From Chara braunii (lineage: Eukaryota > Streptophyta > Charophyceae > Charales > Characeae), in the NCBI GenBank assembly GCA_003427395.1, contig BFEA01000399.1:1002793-1040414 (forward strand): a DNA stretch of 37,622 nt, given 5' to 3'. A program made the position numbers and the translations under genes. Positions 1 through 9,957 of this stretch are shown here, one piece after another. The stretch's first letter is position 1; the number at the start of each line of letters is the position of its first letter. The notes beneath the pieces are model-generated. The model searched no databases. It saw only the letters and a list, made by a program, of their open reading frames with translations, and was not told the origin of the DNA.

Positions 1-672
1 CCCCCCTCCCTCACAGATGCACACATCCATACAATGTATTACACACACATACTCCCCTTGTCTCTTTTCTCTCTCACACACATACATGAGTACACATACA
101 CACACCATGATAATACTCCCCCAACCTTTTCTTGACAATAATAATTATAATCACATTGAAAGAATGAACTAGAATCAATGTCCGCATCTCCTCCTTACTG
201 CCAGCAGCTCGAGGTCCACCATGACCACATACTACACCTCCTTCTTCCTTGTCCTAGTAGGTGGCTATGGCGGACTACCGGAGCCCAGCTCCCATGTTCA
301 AAGGACAATGCAAAGTTGATATGCTCCCCCTTCTCAGGCTGCTATGCCCATCCATGCCCCGACGTCTTCCTTGAAGATGTACACACCGTACAAGGCCTTT
401 TAGGAGCAGCGCCAACGAAGAAGATGCCATCCACCATAGCCAGGCAAGTACCCCTGTTACTCTCCTCCTACTTCTACACCACCAGAGTCTTCCCCTTGGT
501 CGGCTACACCACAGCTCAGCGGAGGGGCCAAGCCGCCTTATTCCTCACCAGCGCTGGGCACACCAAGCACTCGCTCCAGCGGCGTGACCCCAAACTTGCT
601 CACCGCAAAATGAGTAGGAGCACTTCACTCCTCTAAGTTATATCGGGCACCTGCCTCCTTGGGCGGTGGCTT
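1..672. other. CA-rich, C-rich non-coding flank
   Basis: The first ~120 bases are CA/CT-rich low-complexity sequence. A 152-codon frame (178-636, +) exists, but it has no recognisable domain and a composition typical of C-rich non-coding DNA, so I do not call it a gene. A 27-base segment at 577-603 recurs almost exactly at 865-891, on the other side of the CA microsatellite. Confidence 0.5.
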
Positions 673-673
673 G

Positions 674-707
<34 letters not shown>

Positions 708-711
708 TGTG

Positions 712-742
<31 letters not shown>

Positions 743-828
743 GACACACACATACACACATACACACATACACACACACACACACATAGACACACACACA
801 CACACACAAACACACAGACACACACAAG
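674..828. repeat. (CA)n microsatellite
   Basis: About 155 bases of nearly pure CA dinucleotides, interrupted by GTGA and CATA/CAGA steps. Frames read through it are Thr-His or Val-Cys repeats with no coding value. Confidence 0.97.
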
Positions 829-839
829 CAGGTCATTAC

Positions 840-1076
840 ATCGTGTTAGTACTACTACTATTAGCAGCGGCATGACCCCAAACTTGCTCACCCAACAATA
901 GTAGTAGTAGAACTGGTTGTAGTAATTGTACTACTACTAGTAGCAGTCGCAATAGTAGTTACAGTACTACTACTGTTACAAGTAGCAGCAATATCAACAA
1001 TAGCAATAAATGTAGTAGTCGTCGTCGTCGTAGTAGTAGTGGTAGTGGTAGTAGTAGTAGTAGTAATGGAAGTAGC
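840..1076. repeat. Degenerate GTA/ACT trinucleotide repeat
   Basis: Runs of GTA and TAC triplets with interruptions such as GTCGTCGTCG. The minus strand reads as poly-Thr. It lies between the CA and GT microsatellites. Confidence 0.9.
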
Positions 1077-1160
1077 GCTATGTGGCATTGAAGGGTCGTG
1101 AACATCATCGCCCCATTGAAAGAAAACTACACCTACGAAAGAAAAAGATAAAAAGTAGAC

Positions 1161-1162
<2 letters not shown>

Positions 1163-1233
<71 letters not shown>

Positions 1234-1234
1234 N

Positions 1235-1274
<40 letters not shown>

Positions 1275-1280
1275 CGTATG
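1163..1280. repeat. (GT)n microsatellite with one N
   Basis: Almost pure GT dinucleotides with occasional GTAT. One ambiguous base lies at 1234, probably from uncertain repeat length during assembly. Confidence 0.96.
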
Positions 1281-2105
1281 TTTTGGATTTTCACCACAAT
1301 AGGCCCTAATCCACCCAGATGAGTCGTTGCATGCTGAGCTCTGCAAATGGCCCGACGGTTGCTAAGGGCCCCCAGAACGTACGCCCATTCCAGGCGCACG
1401 ACCTGGAGATCCATGGCCACTTTGTAGGCCAGGCATGTTGCTGTGTCATCCAGGGTCTCCTTTTCAACATTTATTTATTTATTTATTTATTTTGCTGACC
1501 TTTTGTCTGCTTCTATTTTTGTCTGTTTCGGGGCGTCGTTTCAGACTTTTCAGTTTGTCCGAATAGGGTCACGTTTGGGCCTCTTGAGAGGCGAGGTTCA
1601 TGATTGGGCCATCTTAGGCCAGGTTTGGAGTCATCCCCTCGTGAACTTCTCCTGCTGCATCAGCAGGAGAGCCTGAACGTCTGGTAGGGACCCAGGGAGA
1701 CCGTTTTTGGCTAGGAACAGAGGACTTTTTCCTGCAACCTGGGCCGTGGATCAGACTCACAATCTCGCAGCCCAGATTGCAGGCCACGAGCACACCAGCC
1801 AGGCCCAGCGCTATAAATACTTAGGCCAGTCTAGTGTTTGGACACACGGGAGTTCTCACTCCTGGGCAACATGCTGTTGGAGCAACACGTGACTTTCAGT
1901 GTTGCGCTATAGCTAAGGGTAGAGGTAAAGGTGTAGAAGTGAGGAAAGGTGAGGAAGAGGCGGTGGCCATACCTGCGAGGTGACCGAGGACCTACCTGGG
2001 TGCCATAGCTCCGCTTTTTCGCCAATGACCTTCAACACAGAGGGACATTCCGATTCGTCAGTACACGGCAACAACCATTTGCAGGTGAGGTAGTGGAGAG
2101 GTCGA
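1281..2105. other. Unassigned stretch with short (TTTA)n tract
   Basis: No gene recognised. A (TTTA)n tract of about 24 bases lies at 1470-1493. Short frames here are under 80 codons and show no motifs. A small hairpin with GGAGT/ACTCC arms lies near 1848-1865. Confidence 0.5.
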
Positions 2106-2180
2106 CTTCTTTTTCTTCTTCCTCTTTCCACCCTGCATATCCTTCTCCTTCTTCTTCTTCTTCCTCATTTTCTTCTTCCT

Positions 2181-2259
<79 letters not shown>
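2106..2259. repeat. (TTC)n followed by (GA)n microsatellite
   Basis: A pyrimidine tract of TTC/TCC triplets (2106-2180) switches directly to a purine tract of about 38 GA units (2183-2259), so one purine/pyrimidine strand bias flips at about 2182. Confidence 0.95.
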
Positions 2260-2261
<2 letters not shown>

Positions 2262-2457
2262 TAACATGCAGAGGTTAGGTCGGGCTATGGGGCCCAAGAT
2301 CTGATTTGACATCACAAGGGCAGACATTGATTGGGCATTCGGCAGGGAGACTATTTTTAGACTACGCTATTGCGATCTTGGTCTTCTCCCTCATCTCCAT
2401 CTTCATCTTGCTCTCCTCCCATCACCGCATCCATGGTTTCTTCCCATGTGCATGTTC

Positions 2458-2495
2458 AAGGAGGGACCGTTCTTCCATGTGTGCGGTCCCTCCTT
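2458..2495. other. Perfect 12-bp stem-loop
   Basis: AAGGAGGGACCG at 2458-2469 is the exact reverse complement of CGGTCCCTCCTT at 2484-2495, with a 14-base loop. It could be a relic of an inverted-repeat element. No poly-T run follows that would make a Pol III unit. Confidence 0.7.
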
Positions 2496-2831
2496 TCTCT
2501 CTCACATGCGTAGTATGTGGTGGGTCGAGTTGCATTAATGTCTGACAGGTCGGGTCATATTTTTGAGTTCCCATTGCACTTCATTGTGCTATGTTTGGAT
2601 GTATCTGGATTGATGCCTCGCTGATGCTGCCTTGTCCATTCGAGTCCTCATCATCACTTTGCTGATCTTTTGGCTCAATTTGCATGCCTCCATTTCTTCT
2701 GAGGATGCACCATGAATAGATCCAAAACCAAAGCAAGTTACCTTTATTGCAGACAATGAAGCACACTTGAGATGAGTCAATCCAACAATGAAATACTTCT
2801 ATTTTTATAGTTGGCAACATGGAGCACGTCA

Positions 2832-2892
2832 GTGTGTGCTGTAGCTAAATCATTCTACTGCAACAATAAAACGACTCAGTTGCAGCACACAC
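2832..2892. other. Nested stem-loop
   Basis: GTGTGTGCTG (2832-2841) pairs with CAGCACACAC (2883-2892). Inside it TGCAAC and GTTGCA can form an alternative inner stem. Function unknown. Confidence 0.6.
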
Positions 2893-3880
2893 AAGTGGTG
2901 TGTATGTGTGTGTGTGTGTGACAAACACATACACAAGAATGGTTGTGTGATCCACTAGGAGATGTGATCCACAAGGAAGATGTGTGTGAGAAGAGGAGGG
3001 GGGGGGAAGAGAGGAGGGAGGTGTGGTGGCACGATGTCGGCGCGAATACCCTTACAAGGGTATCCGCCCTGGTTTTGCAGGCGACAGAAAATAGGATGGT
3101 TTAAAGTTTATACCGCGCCAGGCACGGCTGCGTCTGTGATCTACGTTGACTGAACGACTGACTAGGATAAAGAGTATGTGGGCGCGCAGTTTTAAGGCGC
3201 GCGTGTGATTTTTCTGACTAAGCGGGCAATCGGTCTAGCCGACCGACCCGGACCGTGTTACGGATCTGGGTAAGGGATAAAAGTTTGTTTTTGGTTGGTA
3301 CGCGCAGCCGACGGAAGGACTGGCGCACGATGGTGCACGGGGCAGCCCCGGCGCAGTCTGGGTAGGCCTGGGCGGGTGCCTGGCGATGGCACGCTGGTTG
3401 TAGGCAGAGAAGGGGGGTCCCAGGCTGTCCTTCCCAGGCCTAGGCACCGCGCGGCACCACTTCGTATTGAAACCCGCGCCTTATTGTCTCAGGCTTGGGC
3501 TTAGCCCTATAGGTTATGGTGTCGGACTATGGCTATGGAGGTTCAGGGATTGAGGTCGGTGGGCATCGGCGCAGCAGGGGCGGAGCACCATGAAGGAGAT
3601 TGAGGGGGTTGAGGGCCTGATGAGGCTATCCCCCCTTGGTTTTGTTAGTAGGCGCAGCAACGGACCCAATCCTGGGGACCGGTAGGGTATCAGCAGTCCC
3701 CACCCCTTTGTCTAGGATTTTCGTATATATATGTATGTTATTCTTATTTTATTTTATGTTTGTGCTTTTTATTTTATTTTCCTCTATTATTATTCGCGGT
3801 CCCGTTTTAATTCGGGACGCGGTACCACGGCTGGTCGTCCGAATCTTAAAGAGGCGCGGGTGGGGTATTACCGCGGCCAG

Positions 3881-3965
3881 GTCCTTCGGGACATCCGTTA
3901 AAATCGGAGCGGTACAGGGAAGATTAGGCTGGGCCGTGCGTGGCGTGGCGTGTATAAAGCCGAGG
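3881..3965 (+). pseudogene. U6 snRNA-derived sequence (module D)
   Basis: The order of U6 spliceosomal RNA is recognisable: a GTCCTTCGGGAC-like 5' segment, then GTTAAAATCGGAGCGGTAC, AGGGAAGATTAGGCTGGGCC and a CGTGTATAAA-like end. In genuine U6 these correspond to the 5' stem-loop, the AAAATTGGAACG segment, the ACAGAGA box with AGATTAGCA, and the CCCCTGCGCAAGGATGACACGCA segment. The ACAGAGA box reads ACAGGGA here and the telestem region is altered. With no obvious upstream U6 promoter or terminal T-run, it is a derived, non-functional sequence carried inside LTR-D. Confidence 0.8.
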
Positions 3966-4235
3966 TAGCGCGCCTCTCCCCCTCCATTTGACTGTCGGAG
4001 TTTCTCCAAGATCGGCTCTCGGGTCGTTCGAACGTGGTGGGTCGGCCAGTCGTGGGAAGGAAGGGCGCGCCTAGCAGTAGGGGGCGGAGTGCGGAGGGCG
4101 GAGCAATGACGCAGCGGGGAAGCGGGCGCTCGGGGGCTGCGGTGGCCGACGGATAAGAGGGGCAGCGGGAGTCGGGGAGCAGCTTTGCGACAGGGGCACC
4201 AGCTACGTACGGGATTGGCAGCTGGTGAGCGGGGC

Positions 4236-4335
4236 GATGGGCAGACGAAGTGCAGGAGTGACGGAAGAATAGCGGGGAGCTACGGGATGGGCAGACGAAG
4301 TGCAGGAGTGACGGAAGAATAGCGGGGAGCTACGG
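4236..4335. repeat. Perfect 50-bp tandem duplication
   Basis: The unit from GATGGGCAGACG to AGCTACGG at 4236-4285 is repeated without a visible mismatch at 4286-4335. This is either a very recent duplication or an assembly artefact. Confidence 0.9.
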
Positions 4336-4460
4336 GGCGGGCCGTGATGTTACGGGGGCTGCGCTACTTGAGGCAGAAAGGGAGAGGGATGAACCCGGGC
4401 GCGAATTCGCGTCGGGTGCATTCGGCAGGTGGAGGCCGGAGATGGCCGAATGGTGAGGCG

Positions 4461-4466
<6 letters not shown>

Positions 4467-4533
<67 letters not shown>
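4467..4533. repeat. (GA)n microsatellite
   Basis: About 33 GA units inside LTR-D. The diverged copy LTR-C has only a short GAGAGAG at the corresponding place, so the repeat expanded after the copies separated. Confidence 0.95.
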
Positions 4534-4535
<2 letters not shown>

Positions 4536-4740
4536 GAGGAGCGACGGGTGTGTGCAGTGGTGAATGGAGGGAAGGAACTCGAACGAACCTAAACGCGGAC
4601 TCGCGCTAGGTACATTCGAAAGTGACCGAGAAAAGTGAGTGAACCTAGCTCCGAATCCCGTCGAGGTGCGTCCGGAGGTGAGGGTGAAGGAGGCGACGAG
4701 GCAGACAGCGGAGCAACGGGGAGAAAGACAACAGATTCGA

Positions 4741-5250
4741 CCCATTTCTTGATGAAAATGGGTGGGAGAAACTATTAGTCTAATGTTTTAGTGGTGGGCG
4801 AATCCATATCTGAAGTTAGTATTAGCTAAGGGTTAGTAGAATAGAGGTTAGTGAAGAATGTGGCTGCGCAGTGGCTATGGCGGGGTGTCGGAGGGAGAAG
4901 ACTGTGCGCTCGTTTCTTAACGAGAACGGGAGAGCGGAGAGTCATTTCCTACGTTTTTGAGGTGGGCGAATTGCATGAGGAAGTCAGTTTTAGTGATAGG
5001 TTAGTGGATTGAGTGATAGTAGAGATAGAGGGTGCACTGAGCCATGGCGCGGAGGTAGAAGATGGGTATCCTGGAGGAGATAAATCATAAGCTCGCCCGA
5101 TCCTGAACGGATTCAGGCGATGTTAAACTCGAAACCGGGATTCTGGAGGGAGGCAAATGTGATGAGTAGGTTAGTTTCGACACTAGGTTAGCAGATTTAG
5201 TGTTAGTAAAGAAGAGCTTGCGCGGAGGTTTAGCAATGGAGGAGTTTTGA
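4741..5250. repeat. Three diverged ~180-bp tandem units with hairpins
   Basis: Each unit has a small hairpin, then a GTGGGCGAAT-like segment, then a TTAGT-rich segment ending in GTTAGTAAAGAAG-like sequence and a GC-rich tail. Hairpins: ACCCATTT/AAATGGGT near 4739, CTCGTT/AACGAG near 4907 and CCTGAA/TTCAGG near 5102. LTR-C has one comparable unit just before its CA end, which suggests D expanded this 3' unit. Confidence 0.5.
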
Positions 5251-7312
5251 ATGTGACAATGTATTTCCCCATTTTTTGGCAGAAGATTCATTTTTATTTT
5301 TTTCTTTGTATTCTGCTCCTCCTTTTCTGTGTGCGGTGGGCCGGGTATGACATCGAGGAAGGTGAGGGGGCGAATCAGAGAGAGACAGGGCAGGATCTGC
5401 CCACGCCGTAGGGGCAAGGAGCTACGCCCACGGGAGGAGTCATCGAGCAGGACGAACCTACCCGCGATATAGTGGGAGATTCGTTTTCGTTCTTGATGTG
5501 TTGTCGGGGCCATTCTGGGCGGTGATCTCCTTTCTGTATTTTTGTTATAGCCTTCTACCTGCAGCTTGTGTAGCACCGGGCTTGTAACTACCCGTTGGCC
5601 AGCACGCCGCCTATCCCGTAGATTGAACTTGGGTAAGCCCAGCCGAGAGCGAGGGTTAATCGGAGCTTGCAAAGAAATACACAGCCGGTACCTGTGCACA
5701 GTCTGCTTGCAGCACAGTCAGCAAGATTATACCGTACTATCATCCGCTATGGCATGAGAAAAGGAGGCCGAGTTTCGTTGAAGAAAGGAAGTCAGTAGTG
5801 TTGGCGAACGAGCGGATTCCTTGACGTTCGAGCTTGGTGCCGGAAGTCTCGCTGGATATCATGCCCATGCAGCTATGTGTCCCAACCGAAGTTCGACTAC
5901 TGAGTCTATAGTGTGGTTGGTAGTCTGGCATTCTTGCGCCCCGTTGGTATTCGTTTTTTTGTATGCAGACCCGGTGAACGGGTCAAACCGGGGTTGCGGC
6001 TAGTTGCAACTATGTAAAGAAAGGGAAAGGTTGGGATAATGACAGGGGCACGTACCTGGCCCTGACGATTATCTATAGAGGTCGACATTTTCAAGTGCTT
6101 CGGTGCGGGGTGCCGATGTCAGTAGTTACCTTGTCAAATTGAAGGTTGATATCAGTCTTATGCTAATGACCTGTGCCTTGAGCGCCAAGTGGGAGGAGTC
6201 AACGATAGTGCTTGTTGCGCACGGCAGCCGAGGCTCGTGCTGTTCGACATTGTGTATTGCTACAGTGCCTTCCTTGCTGCGCACAGATGCTGGGCACGCT
6301 GAGGCTTTGGTGTTTACCGCTATTGCCACTGCATTTGGGCTCAGTGCGATTGAGGCAAGGGTTGTAGGTCCGGATGTCGGCCAGTGTGTTGGTCAGTCCA
6401 TCAGCCTGCCCCGCAATAGGCTTACCGGGGGGGTGCGGGTCTGACTGCTGCTAGTGAGTTGCCCATGCTGCAGCGTGGGGAAGCGAGGCGGGCTTACCTA
6501 TTCAGCCGGCACACCGCACGTTTCGACATACCGAGTGGTGAGGGGCGAACAGCGGGGTTTGAGAGTTCGCTTGTTGAACGATACGTTGTTATCTACCGAG
6601 CGAAGCAGCGGGGTCGGGCTGTGGACAGAGGGGCTTGTACAGGCCTGGTGGGGCCGCATATCCAAATTCTACCCCCGCTTCGCCGTTGAACGGTCGGCTA
6701 GGCTGCGTTCCCCTTCACTACGGAGAGGGAGAAGGCTGTGTTTTTGGTCCTTGGCTCGTATTTCGGTTGGTGGCCAGGGCTTTTCAGACCACGAACGTTG
6801 GAATAGGGCTGAGGTTGTTGCAGGAGGGTTGCAGCAAGTGAGAGAAGTGTCGGAAAGTCCAACAGTTGATAGACCAGCGTCAGTTGACCGAGTTGCTACT
6901 GTGATTTGGCCGCCATGGCGGGGCCCTCAGGCGCGTCAAGATAACAAGGCCCTCTCCTACGAGTCTGAGAGCACCCCTCTTGTATCTGAGAGACTTAATG
7001 ATTCTCCTTCTGCCCTTCTTACTCTAAGTCTAGTCTATTGATTCTGAGAGGAAGGCGGCAGGCGGGATTGCAACCCGTAACCAGCGCCAAGGCCTCTGTG
7101 GGAGGTTCGCCCCACCGATTGCGGGAGCTCTGCCGGAACTCAGGAGGAGTTCTGGAGGCAGGGAACTCAAAGGTAATCATTGCCTTCCCTTATAAACCCA
7201 GTATAACCCCTACCTATACACCTCCTCATGTATTGGTTGATTGGGCTGTATGCAACACCTACTTTGACTTTTGGATTGACTTTCAGGGCACAAATCAGAC
7301 TAACTAAAGGAA
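5251..7312. other. GC-rich stretch, no credible gene
   Basis: Reading frames reach 204 codons (5085-5699, -) and 195 codons (6454-7041, +). They are Arg/Ser-rich with no recognisable domain, and they overlap LTR-D or lie in GC-rich sequence where long chance frames are expected. One hairpin, GGCAG/CTGCC, lies near 5388. A short TAAAGGAA purine tract ends at 7312, where LTR-A begins. The stretch may be internal or flanking sequence of a decayed retroelement. Confidence 0.4.
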
Positions 7313-7435
7313 TGCATGTATAATGGCAGCTTCAGTTTCTTTGATTGCCTGAAAGCAGATTGTCACAAGGGGTTGCATCAGGGGGGAAGGCTGGGAGGAA
7401 GGCAGTTTTGCTTGCGATTGAACGTGTCATATAGG

Positions 7436-8269
7436 GTCAGGCATTGTTTCTAAGGTGAATGGCCTGACTGCTGAGTTTTGTTCTGTTTTCTGAAGAACCA
7501 AATATTGTTTCCAAGACGAATGGTTTGGTTGCTGTGTTTCTTTAATTGTGTCAGGCATTGTTTCTAAGATGAATGACCTGGCTACTTATTTCTGAGGGGT
7601 ATTGTTTGCTTGATTTTAAGGGTCAGACATTGTTTCTAAGATGAATGGTCTGGTCGCTGTTTATTTCGGGTGGTTTCTGAACAGTCTCTGGGTCTTGCCC
7701 AGGGTACTCTGTTTTTTTTTATGTGCTAAGAAAAGGGGTTGAGCATTGTTTCTAAGATGAATGGCTCAACTCTTTTTTATTGTTTTATTCTGAGGGAGGC
7801 TCAGGCCAGAGGACTAGACATTGTTTCTAAGATGAATGATCTAAGTCTGACGCCCAGGACTATAGTGAGAACAAAGGAATATGATTTTCTATAAGTCTAT
7901 CTATCTATATATATATATATGATTATGCAAGAACGAGGCTAGTCAGACATTGTTTCTAAGACAAATGGTCTGACTATAGCCCTATCACAAACAAAGAGAG
8001 TAGAATCAAGAGTTATAACTGAAGGTAACCTGGGCAGGCCTAACATTGTTTCTAAGACGAATGTCTCAGCCCTACGCTCACCTTTTGAAGAATAAGGTGC
8101 AAAAAGATATATATAACTTGGTTATTTAAACAGTTCAGGGTGACTAAGCATGATTTCTAAGACGAATGACTTAGTCGCATGCCCAATGAAGAGAAAAGTA
8201 GTTGTGCAACCTGTTCTCGTATAGCTAAGGCAGAGGGCTGACATTGTTTCTAAGACGAATGGTCAACCT
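7436..8269 (+). repeat. Array of ten hairpins, loop consensus TTTCTAAGATGAA
   Basis: Ten stem-loops at about 7436-7468, 7496-7530, 7550-7582, 7622-7654, 7738-7770, 7812-7847, 7940-7976, 8037-8072, 8142-8175 and 8235-8269. All share the core ATTGTTTCTAAGATGAAT, with minor changes such as AAGACGAAT. The flanking arms differ from copy to copy yet stay complementary: GTCAGGC/GCCTGAC, AACCAAA/TTTGGTT, GTTGAGC/GCTCAAC, GTCAGAC/GTCTGAC, GACTAAG/CTTAGTC. Spacers of 20-90 bp are not conserved. Compensatory change points to selection for a folded nucleic acid, probably RNA of the element, or to a binding site that needs the hairpin. Confidence 0.85.
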
Positions 8270-8561
8270 CAATGCTCTATGTAAGCAGGGTATAAAGGAT
8301 TAAATCATTGAAAGACTACGAACTATTGGTTGCTAAATTGACTTGGGGCTGCTGAGAGTACTTACCTTTGTGGCTTGGCATTGCATGTGACTGAGTGAGG
8401 CTACTACTTGGTCTGAGAGTCGGTTTGACAGGTAGTTGCTTTAGAGGCTCGCCACGTGCTAGAGTGATAGGAGTTAGCTCAATTCCTGCATTTTCTGGGC
8501 TAAGTTTTTTTACTTAGATCGATTTTCGCATTTTCTAGGATCTTTTATTATACTTGGCTTT

Positions 8562-8880
8562 GTATAAATTTTGGTAAGTTACTTTCTCTACGGGAAGCGC
8601 TGCCGAAATTTCTGCAAATCCAAGGAGATAGTCGACTTTTGATTTTTCAAAGTTTAGATTGTCTAAAGTTCATATACGAATCAGTAAAAATTTGGAAAGT
8701 CCCCTTTTCTAAAGGGAGTGCAGCCCAAATTTTTGCTAAATCAAGGAGTTAGACAAAATTGAACTTTGAAAAGTCAAAGACTATTTCTGTTTTCATATTC
8801 GGGCTGATATAAATTCTAGAAAGACACTTTTCCTACGGGAAGCGCTGTCGAAATTTTCTTAGTTTAAAGAAGATAGATTA
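8562..8880. repeat. Three ~122-bp diverged tandem units
   Basis: Units start near 8562, 8684 and 8807. Each has TATAAATTTTGG-like sequence, then TTTCTACGGGAAGCGCTGCC or TTCTAAAGGGAGTGCAGCC, then AAATTT and AAGGAGWTAG. The corresponding part of LTR-B has five units. Confidence 0.8.
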
Positions 8881-9120
8881 TATTTCGACAGGTGACGATT
8901 TTTGGCGATACACTCTGTATAGGGGAGATTATGCCAGGATCTACCTTTGCTTTGGGCACTGCTTAAAGGTAGACCCAGACCTAGTGAGCTACGATGATTT
9001 GAGTGAGAATGTGTTATCGAGTTGTGTTCCTCGTACACTTATGATTTTAGCTCGGGGATTGGTCTGTTATGTATTACATGTCTTCTTGACCATGATTAAG
9101 GATTTTGACTAGTTTCAGCT

Positions 9121-9160
9121 TGATCCTACGAGGATCATCTTCTGTTATCACTGATAACAG
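9121..9160. other. Two adjacent palindromic hairpins
   Basis: TGATCCT-ACG-AGGATCA (9121-9137) is followed by CTGTTATC-ACT-GATAACAG (9142-9160). Both are conserved in LTR-B near 23030-23068, the second exactly. Confidence 0.8.
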
Positions 9161-9679
9161 GTTGGTTGCCGATTCATCGGTTTACGATGTAACTCCAATT
9201 CACTCCTGCCACTTAACCTAAAGACTTTAGCCTTGTGATTGAACTGTTTTGTTGTGTTTTCACCCGGACTTTATTGAATGGTCATCCAACAAAAGTACTG
9301 AGTATTTATTTAGGAGTTGCACGAGTGAGGCTTGTATGGCTAAAGCGAGGGGTATGAGTGCAAGGAATGGTTGAAGTTAACACCGTGTAGTGCATAAATT
9401 TTTTATTGAATCTTTGATGTGATTGTAGGTGCGTTTGTGGTTTGGACTCTAAATGTGATTGTCTGCAATTACGTACATATGTGGTTGAGAGGAGCCCCAC
9501 TGTGACTGTGAGAAGTGATCATCCTATATAATTAACCCTCATATATTTACGAGTACCCTGAGTATTTGAGAGACCTGCCGTATTTATGCATAAGGGCTAT
9601 CCAGATTTTGTCTTGAGAGAGAAGGGAGTTTCCATTTTTACCCTTATTTTTTAGAGGTTGTATGGTTGGACGTTATAGT

Positions 9680-9957
9680 CTGTGGCAGCCGTCAAAGTCA
9701 AACCCCTTGACTTTCGCTCAGGCCCGGAGAGGGACTCATCTCCAAGGTAGTAAGAAACGACTGCCACCACAGGTATGAACCTGTGCACCACCCGCTCTGC
9801 ATAAGGTGCAGAAGAGGGTGTGTGATCTTCAACCGCCCATGGCGGTTGTCCAGCGCCGAGAGATTAACCCTCAAGACACGTGTCAGCCGACACTTGAGTG
9901 TCGAACGCGACCCTCGAGATTAACGAGGATCGCCTGAGTATGGGTACTACATAGTAC
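9680..9957 (+). other. Cluster of strong hairpins near the 3' end of LTR-A
   Basis: In order: a closing stem CTGTGGCAG (9680-9688) with CTGCCACCACAG (9761-9772) enclosing AAAGTCAA/TTGACTTT (9694-9714); CACCCGCTCTGCA with TGCAGAAGAGGGTG (9789-9820); CAACCGCC/GGCGGTTG (9830-9848); CGACACT/AGTGTCG (9888-9903); GCGA..CTCG with CGAG..TCGC (9907-9933); GTACTA/TAGTAC (9944-9957). The same order occurs in LTR-B (23582-23859), where several pairs change on both sides. This looks like a folded RNA domain. Confidence 0.7.

Larger units (their letters stand above)
2260..3034. other. Non-coding region with two strong hairpins
   Basis: No credible gene. It carries two stem-loops (listed separately), a short GT tract near 2900-2920 and a purine-rich G run near 2995-3020, directly before the predicted start of LTR-D. 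Confidence 0.5.
3035..5250 (+). mobile_element. LTR-D, long LTR-like repeat with U6-derived module
   Basis: A diverged copy of the block at 33884-35604 (opposite strand). It starts TGTCGGCG, then a palindrome ATACCCTTACAAGGGTAT at about 3045-3062. Shared blocks run in order: the GGTATCCGCCCT segment, the TGGGCGCGCAG segment near 3180, the CAGGCTTGGGCT segment near 3490, the TTCAGGGAT segment near 3542, an AT-rich tract, a Cys-free GC-rich tract and the U6-like module at 3881-3965. After that come a GA microsatellite and three diverged units of about 180 bp. The right boundary is uncertain because the CA terminus seen in LTR-C was not found. No reading frame inside is credible. It may be the LTR of a non-autonomous element or a solo LTR. 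Confidence 0.6.

Noticed and set aside
178-636. 152-codon plus-strand frame near the left edge
   Set aside because: C-rich region, no domain, no sign of codon structure; likely a chance frame.
5085-5699. 204-codon minus-strand frame
   Set aside because: Overlaps LTR-D tandem units, Arg/Ser/Pro-rich, no motif; chance frame in GC-rich DNA.
6454-7041. 195-codon plus-strand frame upstream of LTR-A, considered as a gag
   Set aside because: No capsid pattern, coiled coil or zinc knuckle; Arg/Ser-rich composition.
7054-7130. tRNA-like box B on the minus strand (GGTTGCAATCC)
   Set aside because: No box A at the right distance and no stem pairing.
7436-8269. CRISPR array (conserved repeats with variable spacers)
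   Set aside because: Spacing is irregular, the repeats are hairpins with variable stems, the context is a eukaryotic LTR, and there are no cas genes.
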